A stretch of DNA of 64,000 bases, taken from the NCBI GenBank assembly GCA_021292165.1, contig CM037880.1, forward strand, positions 185,501,970 through 185,565,969. Reading direction: 5' to 3'. Every line of letters starts with the position of its first letter. The first letter of the stretch is position 1. A model generated the notes under the pieces. The model did not search any database, was not told the DNA's origin, and saw only the letters and a program-made list of their open reading frames with translations. This stretch comes from Shinisaurus crocodilurus. Its lineage: Eukaryota; Chordata; Lepidosauria; Squamata; Shinisauridae. The position numbers and the translations under genes are program-made. Shown one piece after another: positions 21,458 to 33,312 of the stretch.

Positions 21458-22268
21458 AATCAATTTAATTCTGCTTAAATTTGAACCTGAATAAAACAAT
21501 CATTCTAAAGAAAAAGGCATTTTTCTTAGTTTTTAGATTATGTATGCATATTTCATGACAAGCACCACCTTAAAAGAGACATTCTGTCCTGTATAAGAAA
21601 GGGCAAGGAAAGCTTATTTTAAGATTATTCCTGCCACTCATCACTTTTGTAAGTACTTAATATTTTTTTAAAAAAATCTTCTGCCTGATTATTTAGGAGA
21701 ACCTTCTTAGTCAAAATATTTTTATTGATTAAACAGTTGGTCGTGTTCATACAAAACAAGAAACTAGAATTATGGAGAATCTTGGCTTATTGTTCAGAAG
21801 CAAGCATGCAGGTACACTCAACTTGATTTCTTCTGCATGGCTTCCACCAGTGGGAGCACCTTCAGTAACCAGGAGTTCACCAGGAGGAAAAAGCTTAGTG
21901 GTACATCTGCACCTGACTCCTGGCTTGTCACTCCCAAACAAGCTAGGAATTGTAAGCCCACTTCAAACCCCCTGGCTTCAGACACTGACTTGTTAGGGGA
22001 ATGACAAACCAGGTCTGAACATATCACTACGCTTTTCTTCCTGGTGAGTTCCTAGTTACTGAAAATGCTCATGAACTTTCCTGTGAAAGATAATTCAGGA
22101 TTCTACAGATTACTGCCTTATAGTTTTGAGCAAATATGACCATTATAGCCCTAGCTTAAAAAAAACCCACCTGTGTCTAAAAATTTAGTTTTATCCTCCC
22201 CCCCCCACGCCATTGCTGAAGTTTAGTTAAGGGTGCAGTAGTGTCATCTGTCAAGGAGGTCATAAGAT
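21458..22268 (+). other. intron 1 stretch, possible foldback
   Basis: Between about 21735 and 22030 weakly complementary ends (GTGTTCATACAAAACAAG / AACCAGGTCTGAACATATC) suggest an old MITE, but I could not define arms reliably. A C10 tract lies at about 22197-22207. No gene. Confidence 0.35.
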
Positions 22269-22433
22269 ATATATTTATTTTGCTTATTATTTAGAACATC
22301 TATATCCCACCTTTATTCCATCATGGAACATAAGGCTGAGTACATAGGGTTCCCAGGTGGTTTCCTAGGTGGTCTCCCATTCGTGCATTGACCAGACCCA
22401 GATCTGCTTATCTGCAGGAAAGTGGCTGTATCA
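22269..22433 (-). mobile_element. 5S rRNA-derived SINE with RTE-like tail
   Basis: On the minus strand, TAAGCAGATCTGGGTCTGGT and ACGAATGGGAGACCACCTAG align with the 5S rRNA A box, intermediate element and C box. It then runs into GTACTCAGCCTTATG...AAAGGTGGGATATAGATG followed by AT-rich sequence, the RTE/Bov-B-like tail also used by Sauria SINEs. This is a different tail from the 5S/CR1 copies at 7609 and 52029, and the copy is clearly older (the boxes carry substitutions). Confidence 0.7.
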
Positions 22434-24503
22434 TTTGGACTCGATAGGATTGTTTATAAATAGTCTTGTGTACTTAATAACATTTTCTCACAAGTGCATA
22501 TATAGTGTTCCTATGCTGTGCCATTGCAGGAAACTTGAGCCTTTAAGTATGCAGCTACAATGGTCTAGTAACTGTTTCATGTAAATCACTGCATGGCTTA
22601 TAAGGAGGTAGAAAATGTTAGTGTCATGGAAGAGATGGCAGTGATGGAATTAGACAGCATCCAGGTCTCATTACAAGGACCTGGTACATCTCCTTGCACT
22701 GGTGTATTGTTACCTGGTTCCCTATACTACTCGGTGCAGGGTAGTATAGGCCAGACATTGAAACATTAAGTTCCAGTAGCATGCAATCACAATACAACCC
22801 ATCCACCCAAGATTTGAGACCCATCTGCGTTCAAACACAGATTAAGGAAAGTGAATGAGACCTCAAAGGGAGAATGGTGGGTGCAACACCTGGGAAGTAC
22901 AATTATCATCAAGAAAATGGAATACATGTTCATTCACAGGCACTGGTAGCATCCATCTCACCAGAACATTGGATGCTACACTACAGTCTGGGATTCCTGA
23001 TCTATAACAGATCCAGCAACACAGTAGACAAGGGAACAGTAGTCAATGATAACCACTCCATTAAGAGTATCTCACCACACCATGAAGCATCATAATCAAA
23101 TATAGGACTGGACAACATAAAGCAGTACATGTATGTACAAAAGTGGAATCTACATGTGTAATAAAATTAGGTGCCAACAATAATGAACCTGTGTATCATC
23201 ACAAAATAATTGTGCCACCACCACACCACTTCAGAGACTGCATCCTCAGCTGCAAGGACTTCAGTAACCAGCGACCAGACAACTTGCAACAGGTGCAAGC
23301 AATCTGATGCATGGGTACAGCATTGGCAGCAAGCATATCAAGACGTGGGAGAAGAGTATGCAATGGGTTACAAGGCAACAAGTGAAAAAGTGGGTTTTAA
23401 TTACCCACCCACCCCGCAACACACATACCAACAGGCTTATGTACAAGCAAACAAACCACTCAGCCTACCACAAAGGCAATCGGTTTGAGGAACAAGCCAT
23501 GTTAGTGCACATGTAGTAGGGGAGGAGCAGGGCACATTGGACTGGAGGTTGTGGTATGGAATGGAAATAAGAGCACACAGGTTGAGGCATGCACATTCCT
23601 ACAGCCCTTGATCTACGCTGTCATTGTTTAACTGTTCCAATTGTAAACTATTGGCCACAACAAATAGTTTCCCCCCTGTTGGTCTCCATAGGTATGTATC
23701 TATCCACTGCTCCTGGCAGTGAACTATGCTATCTACACAGAACTGAACAGTACTAGTAAAACAGAAAACCATGGCACATCAGAAGCATCTATGTGGTTCT
23801 GAAACAACTTACTACTCACAATATACAGTAAAAACCTTAAGTAATACAATTGTGTCCGTCACTTTTGTAATTTAGACTATTCAGTATTCCCTCAACAAGG
23901 AGAACCATATAGGCTGTGATAAACAGATGTCTACCCTCTCCCCTAAATGTTGACATTGTTGCTTATATTCATGATAATCTGTGCAGCAATGAGCACACTT
24001 AGTGGCTGAGAATCTGTATCAGAGATAATGTTGTTCAAAAAAATAGACCAGAAACAAAAAAACAGCCATGTGTTGGCTGTTCAATCAGTATGCCATAGGA
24101 TATGAAAAAGGGAAATCTGATCATGCTGGATGGGATGGAGTGGACAGAGCAATAAATGAAGCAGGAAGCTGGGTAAGTGTCTTAAGAGAGAAGCTGTTCT
24201 GTATTGATTAAGTACATTGTTCTGTTTAGCCTAATACTGGCTACTGTGACAGGCAGCAGTTTACCAGGATCTCAGTGGGAGCCTTTTCCAGCTTTGTTGC
24301 TTCAGGACCTTTAACCAATAAATGTCTGAGATTGTACTTGTGAATTTAAGCAAGCAAAGTGTGTGCTCAACTACTTAGTTATGGCCTCTTCTATGGAGTT
24401 GAGGATTGGTGCAAACCAGGGAAGAGTGCAGATCACAGAGCAGGTCTTTTGCTGTTTACCAGAGGTTATTATGAAAGCCCTAGTGCCTAGCCATATACAA
24501 ATA
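22434..24503 (+). other. intron 1 stretch, nothing recognised
   Basis: About 2 kb without a recognisable repeat, exon or RNA. The open frames at 23210-23488 (plus) and others are short, Q/H-rich and unsupported. Confidence 0.45.
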
Positions 24504-24750
24504 CAATAATACCTTGGATTGCAAGTAACTTGGTTTGAGAGTGTTTTGCAAGACAAACAAATTTTTAAATATTTATATATATTTTTTACTTGATATACAA
24601 GCGACGTCTTGCAATACAAGTACTGTAGTACAGCTTAAATTAAAAATCTCTGTACACATTTTTTGGGGGGATTTCGTTTTGATATAAGAGTGTTTTCGAT
24701 TACAAGCACGTTTCTGGAACGAATTATGCTCTCAATCCAAGGCATGACTG
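24504..24750. mobile_element. pogo/Tigger-like MITE (intact copy)
   Basis: 247 bases between TA dinucleotides (24502-24503 and 24751-24752). The terminal inverted repeat is CAATAATACCTTGGATTG on the left and CAATCCAAGGCATGACTG on the right. The interior includes GACGTCTTGCAATACAAGTA and a second inverted set of AAGCACGTTTC. A second copy, split by an L1, is at 46066-51852. The TA duplication and CAG-type ends are what the Tc1/mariner-pogo group leaves; there is no transposase. Confidence 0.75.
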
Positions 24751-25219
24751 TATATAATTGGTTATGAAGTTGGGTTGAGTGGAAGACTTGAACTCACTGT
24801 TTCCTACCTCCATGCTTTTCTATTTGGAGTAGTTATTTAAAGAACGTAACTTTGATCACCTGATTTACATTGGGCTCAAAAACATGCTACAGCAGTTGTA
24901 CTAAAGTTTATAGAAAGGATGGCTACTATTCATTAGTTCATCAGCTTTTACTGGACATGGTCTGGAAAGCTGGGATTGAAAAATGGTTTTAAATATTGGT
25001 GGTGGAGTTGTCTGGGAATGACATTGCAATGGGCTTCTTACTGCGAGTGTCACACTTTTAAATATTCCTTTAACTTTGGGTTCTTCCAGGGAGCTCCTAC
25101 CGCTACCAGTCAAAAAAATGTTGTGCAGGCTAGTCTATCTTTATTTATTTATTTATTACATTTCTATACTGCCCAATAGCCGAAGCTCGTTGGGTGGTTC
25201 GCAACAATTAAAACCATAA

Positions 25220-25821
25220 TGTGGGATATTTAAAGTGCAGTCAAAACCAATGATTCATGTTTCACCAGTTAGGTGCATGAAAGGGTTAAAGCCACTGGTC
25301 TCTTCTCAGGTGAATTTCCAAGAAGAGACTCAGTGAGGTATGTTTACCTGTGTGCCTAGCAGGAAGTGGGCATAGCTCAATGCTCTTCTCTTCCTGCTAG
25401 GACAACAATGAGTTGCTTGTTTGCTGTAATACTAACAACACCATGTAACAAGAGTTACTGGTCTGAACTTCATAAGTTCAGACCCCAAGTGATACCAGAT
25501 GAACCTTTTTCAACTGTAAGAAACGCTTTTAAGTCTGCCTGAATGAAACTGCAAGATCTGAGTGAGTAAATGTTATTTTTTACTTTTACAAGACTGTGTC
25601 TCTGATTATTGTTTTGCGGAAGAGAAAAGGGGGCAAAACCAGGGAAATCCAGTCTGCCTTAAAGCATCCTGGATCACCAATGCTAACTGGCTAACACTAG
25701 CCAAATCTAAGCTTCTTTTAAGCTGGAAAGGGACTCTACTCTGCTGATCTCACTTACGTGAGATAGGAAGGATAATATTCAACAATATATCCTCTCCTAG
25801 CATCTTATTCAAGTCCCAACA
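25220..25821. mobile_element. solo LTR with 5-bp target duplication (CATAA)
   Basis: 602 bases beginning TGTGGGATATTT and ending AGTCCCAACA, i.e. TG...CA ends with an imperfect TGTgGGGA/TCCCAACA inverted terminus. It is flanked on both sides by CATAA (25215-25219, 25822-25826) and sits in the middle of an L2 whose sequence rejoins exactly when one CATAA is removed. An interior 11-bp perfect hairpin GGTCTGAACTT/AAGTTCAGACC lies at about 25459-25483. Orientation and superfamily are not determined. Confidence 0.85.
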
Positions 25822-25960
25822 CATAAAATACAACATAAGGTACACTATAAAAGTTTTAAACTACAGTATGGAATAGAAATAAAAATCAAAGTAAAACCTA
25901 GCAGCAATGCAAAGATTTAAAATAAAGTAACAGATTCAAAACAACAGAAACTGAAAGACT

Positions 25961-26038
25961 AAAATTGTTGTGAACCACCTAGAGAGCTTTGGCTATTGGG
26001 CGGTATAGAAATTAAGTTAAATAAATAAATAAATAAAT
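25961..26038 (+). mobile_element. very short L2 3'-tail insertion
   Basis: About 78 bases: TGTTGTGAACCACCTAGAGAG, CTTTGGCTATTGGGCGGTAT, then AAATAAATAAATAAATAAA. This is the terminal part of the L2 3' UTR in plus orientation inside a minus-strand L2. TAAAAT precedes it and AAAAT follows the tail, compatible with a short duplication. Confidence 0.75.
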
Positions 26039-26165
26039 AAAATGCCTGGGGAAATAGGAAGGTCTTCACCTGGCACCAGAAAGAGCAAAATGTAGGCACC
26101 AGGGACTCTCTCTGGGAAGCTCACTCTACAACCAGGGTTCCACAACAGAAAAGGCCCTCTTAAAT

Positions 26166-28520
26166 CTTTAACAGATTTTTTTGTGTAAAGAAAAGATGGA
26201 AGAACTGGTTGGAAAATGCCAGGAGGGTCACTGGTAGAAGACAGCATTGTCTGGACCCCCTCTAAGATTCCAGGAACAAGGCATGGTGATTGCATAAAAG
26301 CCTTTTCTAGAAGTACCCTTTGTTGTATTGGACTGGTGCTGCCAGCTAGATAATACTTAGCTTGCAAAATTGAGCAAGGGCTCTTGTGACCACAACATGG
26401 TAGTCCCTATTTTCTAAAAATAACTCATAATACAACTAATCTTAAAAAGATGGTAGCACAACAGGAGAGAATTTAATCCTGTTGAAGAAACACAGGTAAT
26501 CGGACTTGTTGCAGAAATCCCTTAAGCAGTTTTGCCTCTGATCATTACTGTTTTAATGACTTACGGTATCTCATTTTAGTTTTCTCTTTAAAGATTGGGT
26601 GCTCTGTAGGGTATTCATATGTTTTAAGAGATAAAGTTTTGTTAAACATGAGATAAATGCAAATTCCTGGTGTTGCTGTATGAAGAGTCTAATGGAGATA
26701 CTGTTTCAAAACATTTTAATATTTATATTTGTTTAAAATACTAATTTAATATATTACTTTGTAGAATGACTGAATTAAACAGGGAAAAGGGAGAGCAGTT
26801 TTCATTGGGATTTGTATGGGTTTTCCCAGTGTTGTTGCTTTTCTTCTTGATTACATGAGGCATTGAAACAAGATGAGTAAAACAATTCATCTAGGTAAAT
26901 TTTGCTATGTGTGAGAAAGTAACAATAACATGCAAAACCAATGACACACAATGGTGCGTGTGCCATTTAAGGTGAGTGCATACCTTAGTCTAAAACTTGT
27001 CTCCTGATAAAAGAGCATAGGTTTTTAAGTTAGGTCGTTCTTCTGTGCAGTAGATAAGCTATATGTTGCTCAGTTCCAAGGACCATGGGGGTGACTGAGG
27101 AGTCAGAAGGCCATAATTTATGTTAACCATAGGTGTGTGTTTGTACTCACACATACTATGCATAGATATGAATAGTAGATACCAGGCCATTGCATTTGAG
27201 CACATTATACTTCTGTGATACCAACTGTGCAGTTTCTACTGTGAGATTAGACAACAGATGTTTTTTGAGAATGGGTAATAAACAGTTTGGAGCTTTTTTT
27301 TTTTTTTTTGCTATTGCAGTCATAAATGGGAAATAGGAGTTAATATTGGCTGTTGTTTGAACCTACGAGAACATTTTCCTTTAGACTCCCAACAGCAAGA
27401 CCACATATATTCCAAACACAAACCACAAAACCCGTGTGGTTGTAGCTGCTGTGCACATGAGAGGAGATTGGACTGCACGTACCACAGCACCCCAGCCATA
27501 ACTTGCAATAGGAGACCCAGTTAGTTGTACGTCTAGGAAGCATGCAAAGCTCTGCCCATCCCTCTTGTCCCCAGTGCTCTAGCCTGTAAGTTGTTTGCTC
27601 TTGTACCGTACCCAGGGAGTGGGGTGGATCATGCCCAATAGTATAAATTATGTACATTTTCTTGTTACGAACCAAATCTTCACAAGCATGATATAGGCTA
27701 ACAGCAGAGGATTTCAAACCATCACATATTGGCAGCTTTTGGACGTAACACTAAGCCATAGTTCAGTGCTAGTGAAAGAGCTTTGGCTCGCACACTCCCC
27801 CCTTCTCTCTTCTTCTCCAACATGGCCACAAGGAATTCAGAAGCATCTGCTTTCATTCTGAACTAACCACAGTTCGTCATTTTGTTGAAACTAGGACATT
27901 ATATTCTAGTTTCTGGACTTTTAAGGAGATTGAATACTATTGCCTACACATGTATTGTCTATAGCCATGATTGGAGCCAATGCCAACTTTTATCCAAAAC
28001 AAAACAAAACCCCAGCTATATGGGTGATAGTGGGCGTAGATTTCTGTTCTGATTGGGTCTTGGGAAGAGGGAAGCCTTCCTTCACTATGTGCTACATTTA
28101 TGGTAGGAATTGCACCACCCACTCCTGCAATTTAATCCACAAAATATGAAGATGTAGCTACATGCCACACAGGAAGCAGAATGCAAAGTTTGCCCCTCAG
28201 CTAAAGTGATCAGATGCCTTTACCTTTAATACTTCCTTTTAATGGCTCTATAGAAGAGGAGATTTTAGCAAGTGCAGATTGTCATCCAGGGTGACAGAAA
28301 ATGTATCTGTCCTCTTCTACCTAAATTCCTCTTCTACCTAACTATGAAAGGTACAGTAGCACTATAATTCTTCTTTCTGTCTGGTTCTCCTTTCATTCTA
28401 GGTCATTACTGTTAACTGTCATAGCGAGTTAAGAAAACTTCAGGATCTTGTTTTTTAAAGTGCCATAATCTGGCAACAGCTTTCTCAGTCTCTGACCATA
28501 ATTTTGATCTAAGTAAATTG
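26166..28520 (+). other. intron 1 stretch, nothing recognised
   Basis: Unique-looking intron DNA. A T16-type tract followed by TGCTATTGCAG (about 27297-27319) resembles a splice acceptor, but the following sequence shows no supported exon. Confidence 0.5.
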
Positions 28521-28640
28521 CAACTCCTATATTTAAAATATTTATAACCCACCTTTTGACCCATGAGGATCCACGGGGCAGCTTACAATTTTGCATACAA
28601 GAACATTATCATCAAAACACACTGCAGCAGCTGACAAAAA
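28521..28640 (-). mobile_element. old LINE/SINE 3' tail
   Basis: The minus strand reads TTGTAAGCTGCCCCGTGGATCC...AAAAGGTGGGTTATAAATAT, the standard tail layout of reptile LINE-derived repeats. It is short and diverged. Confidence 0.4.
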
Positions 28641-29887
28641 ACCAGTAACCAACAGGAAGATCTGCAAACACCCCAACAAAACTCAAAATCCTGAATACAT
28701 TTCCTGATTTGGTCAAGATTTGTTTATGCAGGGGTGAACAAAATTATAGTTTCTGCTCAGAGGAAATATTCACATGGGAATCAGTTATCTGCTAGAAGTA
28801 GGTCTGCCCTCTGGAGATAGGTGCCTTGCCTTTTCTTTGGGATGTCAAGAGCCGTAAGTGTATACCTTAGGATACTAAAAAGGTATGAAAGGATGATAAA
28901 TGAAGACTCAGGGTGTAATGGTAATACATCACAGAATGTTTATCATTGTTGGAGATTGACAAATCTGTCAATTTTGGTTTCTCATTTTTCCTTTCTTAAG
29001 TTTTTCATCTTGTTTCCCTGTTAGTTTGCGGTTGCATTCCTTCTCATACACAAATTATTTTACACAATTTCCCCTAACATACTCAACAAGCCAGTGTCTC
29101 TCATTCAGCTTGTCAGTAAAGGCTTACAGGATGCTGAAGCGGGAGTTTCTCTCAGACACACAGGATCCTATTGTCTGTGTAATCAGTTTACTCTAGCTGA
29201 GGATACTTTTGGAAAACGGATTATTCAAGCTGTTCTTGCTTAAGTTATCATAAAAAAACAGACGTTTTTCTTGGGTCATGAACTTAATGAAGGTATCAGG
29301 ATAAAGGATCAGACACATAAAACTAGATTATTCCATAACATTATTTTTTTCCTTCTTAGTTAAAGAATTGAGGATGTTTCTACTACATCTTTGAGCCAAT
29401 ATGAACATTCTTATCAGCCAAAAGCATTGCTCAGGCTTCTTACTTAGGAATATGCTTATTTGTTGTTTGTGAATTATTATCCTGAGAGTTGGTTGCTTCT
29501 TTTAAGATCACATATGTAATGTTACTGGATTAGAGCCACAATAAGTTAGTTGCAAGTGGGTCCCATTGAAGTCATTGGGACTTATGTTAGTCATGACTAA
29601 CTTTTCACATTGATTTCAATAAGACCAAAGTGCAGCCAATTTAGTCTGATCCAACCCATTGTTAATGTGTAATTTGAAAGGTGACTTATGTATTCCAGAG
29701 CAGAATGTAAACTTATACCAGAAATATGGAAACCTTTGCATTGTTTTTCTGTGCAACATAATGCTTTGAATAAAGCAAACAAACTTTAATTGCCTACATA
29801 CTTTTCTGTGTATGTGTGCTTCCATAAGGGAGAAAACCCTCTGACTGTGAGTCTCACAGCTTAAAGGACCCTTGATTATGAGAATAT
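28641..29887 (+). other. intron 1 stretch, nothing firm
   Basis: No gene. At 29549-29650 there is a weak foldback (GGGTCCCATTGAAGTCATTGGGACTTA) reminiscent of the centre of the GCAATCCTAT palindromic family, but the termini are missing. Confidence 0.4.
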
Positions 29888-29892
29888 GCTAT

Positions 29893-29914
29893 TGTGGAGA
29901 AAGCCTGACATGAG

Positions 29915-29948
<34 letters not shown>

Positions 29949-30680
29949 AGTCTCCGCCCAAGGGAAAGGGGGCAAGGAGGGGGGATCAGGTCACAGGGGA
30001 AGCAGCCAGACAGACCGGCATCCCCAACAATGGAGAGTCTCGGTGGAATTCCACAAACCCCCAGGAAGGACCATCAGGAACCATCAAACTATCAGGGCAG
30101 TCTCAAAGAGCTGTAAAGTACCCAGTACGTCACCTTCTTCCCGGGCAGGAATAAGCCCACCTGATACGAAGGGGCAGGCATAAGCCCCCACCTGACCTGG
30201 AGGGTGGGGAGAGCGGGAACTCAGGGGTAGAAAACCTCTCTCCCTTCCGGTAAAGGTTGGTTGGGAACCCAGGGTACTTCGGAACCAGAATCGGCCTCCA
30301 TGCGGCAGCTGGAGTAAGCTATTCCCATCCCCGGATCGGCTGACCCGGAGCCAGGCTGACATTGACTAGCGTAACGTCTTTGGTCTGAGGTAATTGACTA
30401 ATCCCAATGTGCTAGCCTGGGAGCCTGTTTCATTGATAAATACAAAGGTCAACTGAGGTTGTGTTGACATCGTAGTATTCCTAGAAAGCTGTTAGTTCCG
30501 CTCCGTGTCTTGTATAAACAAATAAAAGCCTTATTTGGTCACATAAAGGGCTCTGGTTTCCTCTTGTGTGCAGCGAGCCTCTCAGGCGGCTTCCTGCAGC
30601 TCGTACGGGCTGTAACCCAGTGCCGGTTAACCCGTTGAGCGCCGAACTCACGCAACGGATCCAGGTGGTGATCCTTCACA
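29893..30680 (+). mobile_element. solo ERV-type LTR with 5-bp target duplication (GCTAT)
   Basis: 788 bases starting TGTGGAGAAAG and ending GATCCTTCACA, so the termini are TGTGGA/TTCACA. It is flanked by GCTAT at 29888-29892 and 30681-30685. On the plus strand there is a TATAAA at about 30512 and an AATAAA polyadenylation signal at 30521-30526, about 155 bases before the end, giving a U3-R-U5 order. A (CA)15-type microsatellite lies in U3 (29918-29947). No internal gag/pol sequence is present, so this is a solo LTR left by recombination (inference from the single LTR). Confidence 0.88.
29918..29947. repeat. (CA)n microsatellite inside the LTR
   Basis: About 15 CA units. Confidence 0.95.
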
Positions 30681-30685
30681 GCTAT

Positions 30686-31728
30686 TTTTCTTTCTGACTC
30701 ATTGTAGGTGTGTGTACGTCTGTATAATTTTAAAAAGGTCATGCATACATGACCTTAATGGAAACATTTAGAAAAAATAGTCTCTTGTATATTTAAAAGA
30801 GCAGCATTTTTCTCTTTCTTTTGATTGCTCTATTGACATACAGAAGAAATATTCAGCTTCCTAATAGATGACTTGTTTTTGGCAAATACAACTGCAGTCA
30901 GTTGGGCATCTGCCAAGAGTAATAGTTGAAGGATGGAGAGATGAAAGGAAATATACTACTGCTGTTGTTGCAATAATGGGATTTTAATCATTGAGTATTC
31001 TGTATTACTATTACCAATTATGTCCTGAGTACATAAGCAATGCCTATAGATCAGCTGAGATTCATTAGTACCCATTAGGTTTGTGAAAGGATGAGGTTTC
31101 TTATTTACATCCGTGTTAGTACTGTGAAGCATTTATGAACAATTGCTTTCTGAATTTTTTTTAGAAATTAGAAGGTAGGCAAACCTAAGCCATTCCTGTG
31201 TTTGAGGATTTGAGCCTCTCTCTTCCCTTGCATCAGGGGCAGGTTGATTTCAATCTTGCATGGTCTACTCACTCCCCCCCACCCCAATTTTCTTCTGTTT
31301 ACTAGATTCTCCATGAACCACTGATTTTGTTCTGAAAATTCAAAACATGAGTACATACTCAGGGACACTCTGAACAATGAAGGTGTAACTTACTTGTTAA
31401 GTGATCTTCTAGCTTAAGAACCTGAGATCCTTGCAAATCTGACCAAGCTCCACCCAGTCTAGTATCCTTCCCAGGAATATCAATGTACTTTAGGTGGCCC
31501 ACTGGAAATTAGCCAATCCAATTTCTGCTGCTGCCTTTCATTATCTGGAGGCTCTGGTCCATCTTTTAACTTGCTTAATGGAAGGATTTGCCATGGTATG
31601 GAGCACAGTATTTCTGTGATGTTGCCCATAAGTCTCCCATAGGAAGGCTTGCATACTGCTTCATCTATACCTTTTGCCAACTAGCTAAAACTTTTTTTGT
31701 TCACCTTTTATAGTCTTACATATTAGAT
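30686..31728 (+). other. intron 1 stretch, nothing recognised
   Basis: No supported gene or repeat. Confidence 0.5.
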
Positions 31729-31915
31729 TTATTATTTATTTTATTTATTATTTATTTATTATATTTATACCCCCGCCTTTTTTCCTGCAAGGAACCCAAG
31801 GCGGCTTACATAATCCTCCTCCTCTCCATTTTATCCTCACAACAACCCTGTGAGGTAGGTTAGGCTGAGAGGCAGTGACTGGCCCAAAGTCACCCAGTGA
31901 GTTTCATGGCCGAGC
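31729..31915 (-). mobile_element. Sauria-type SINE, head missing
   Basis: Tail ATTATATTTATACCCCCGCC, middle TGAGGTAGGTTAGGCTGAGA, then CACCCAGTGAGTTTCATGGC CGAGC. It stops before the B-box and tRNA-like head. Confidence 0.9.
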
Positions 31916-32565
31916 TTTCATGGGCGGGGGGAGACTATCTGGCAAAAATTGCCTTGGGCAATTTTTAGTGGAAAGGTGGCCAATAAGCCCAATAGATAAA
32001 GTTCTGGTCATTGATTTTAATTAAGCCCTGTGCCCTGCATGAAAATCATTTAAGGGATGTCTGGGTGTTGCTCCCTTTCCCCAATAAAAATACCATTATC
32101 CTGTTAGGAGTTTTGTTTGCAATCTCAATATAGAATCCACAGATTAAATGTGAATGGTGCTTCATGAGCTATTTTCTCACCATTTATTTGGCATGGTTTA
32201 AAATGCATAAATAGTAGTATATCGACATTTGCTGCAATGTTGACAAATTGCTTTGGCCCTTTTTGCTGTTAATTTCCTGGGCTTCTTTAATTAAAAGCTC
32301 TAAGCCTGTGGCATCACTTGGGAGAGCATGCTGACTGAGAGGCACTTTTCACCTTTTGCCTCCGGAACTTTGTTTGCCTGCTTGTGGAAAGACACAGATA
32401 CCAGCAGACGTGGGCACTTCATACCCATTCAGCTCAATACACCCCAACAACTAGCAGTAGCAGAAGGCAGCAGCTTGGATAACAGAGGTGCAATTATGTT
32501 CACTCACTCCTTGTTAGCTCTTGCGCTGAGGGCCAGGGCTCTGTATTTTATACTGTTATTTTAAC
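31916..32565 (+). other. intron 1 stretch, nothing recognised
   Basis: No supported gene or repeat. Confidence 0.45.
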
Positions 32566-33312
32566 ATGTGCCTGGGAAATTCATTGGCTAATTGGGGGGG
32601 GTGTGCCCCTATTAATGTTGTCATGGGTAGCGGGAGGTATGGCATTGTGGGATTAACAGGCCAGTTGAGGAGAAGAGGGGCTAGACACTTGACGCCTATC
32701 CCCTCTTCTGGTTCTTCCTCTAACCAGATGGTTTCTGGCTGCCTTACCAGCTTGCCCTCGGGTCTAGTGGTGGTGATGCTAAATATCACCTTGGTTCAAA
32801 ACAAAATCTTCCTCAGCCATGATTTAATTATGGATGAGAGGGCCGACCTGGAATGTATTACTGATACATGGGTAGGAGGACTGGGAGGTGTTCGTCTCTC
32901 CCAGCTATACCCTCCTTGGTACTCGGTGCAGCACCAACACTGACTTGAAGGTTGGGGAAGGGGTTATTGTGGCCTATAAGAATTCTATCTCCCTCTCTAG
33001 GTTTCCTGTCCATTTGAGTGCTGATCTTGAGTGCTTGTACCTTGTGTTGGGTACCTGGGACAGTTAGGGATGCTGCTGGTGTACCACCTACCCCACTCCC
33101 CATCAGTCTCCCTGCCTGAGTTGACAGGTGATTTTGGATTTGATGTTGAGGACCCCTAGAATGATGGGGGTGGGGGATTTCAACTTGCATGCTGAGGCTG
33201 CTGGATCCAGGGCAGCTCAGGACTTCATGGCTGCCATGACAACCATGGGGCTGTCTCAACATGTTATTGGCCCAACACATGGTTTTCTTGACTGGTTGGA
33301 GGATGGTGATCT
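32566..33312 (+). mobile_element. L2-clade LINE, 5' part with endonuclease fragment (copy A)
   Basis: It encodes broken pieces of an L2 endonuclease: LNITLVQNKIFLSHDLIMDE + ADLECITDTW (about 32780-32870), then a GVGDFNLHAEAAGS block (about 33168-33210) and MTTMGLSQHVIGPTHG (about 33238-33285). These parallel the same blocks in copy B at 33990-34510. Frameshifts separate them. It ends abruptly at about 33312. Confidence 0.75.

Larger units (their letters stand above)
25138..26165 (-). mobile_element. L2 LINE 3' end, split by two insertions
   Basis: The left end has the L2 3' terminus complement (TTTATTTATTTATTACATTT, CTGCCCAATAGCCGAAGCTC). It is interrupted by a solo LTR (25220-25821), resumes with AAATACAACATAAGG and 3' UTR, is interrupted again at about 25961-26038 by a small plus-strand L2 tail, and resumes with ATGCCTGGGGAAATAGGAAG and CAGAAAAGGCCCTCTT. 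It matches the L2 copy at 41400-41714 in order. Confidence 0.8.

Noticed and set aside
23210..23516. Q/H-rich small open frames on both strands
   Set aside because: Short, overlapping, no family, no splice or promoter context.
27297..27330. Strong acceptor-like signal (T-run followed by TGCTATTGCAG)
   Set aside because: The following sequence has no open frame matching ZC2HC1A, and exon 1 joins exon 2 in frame without it.
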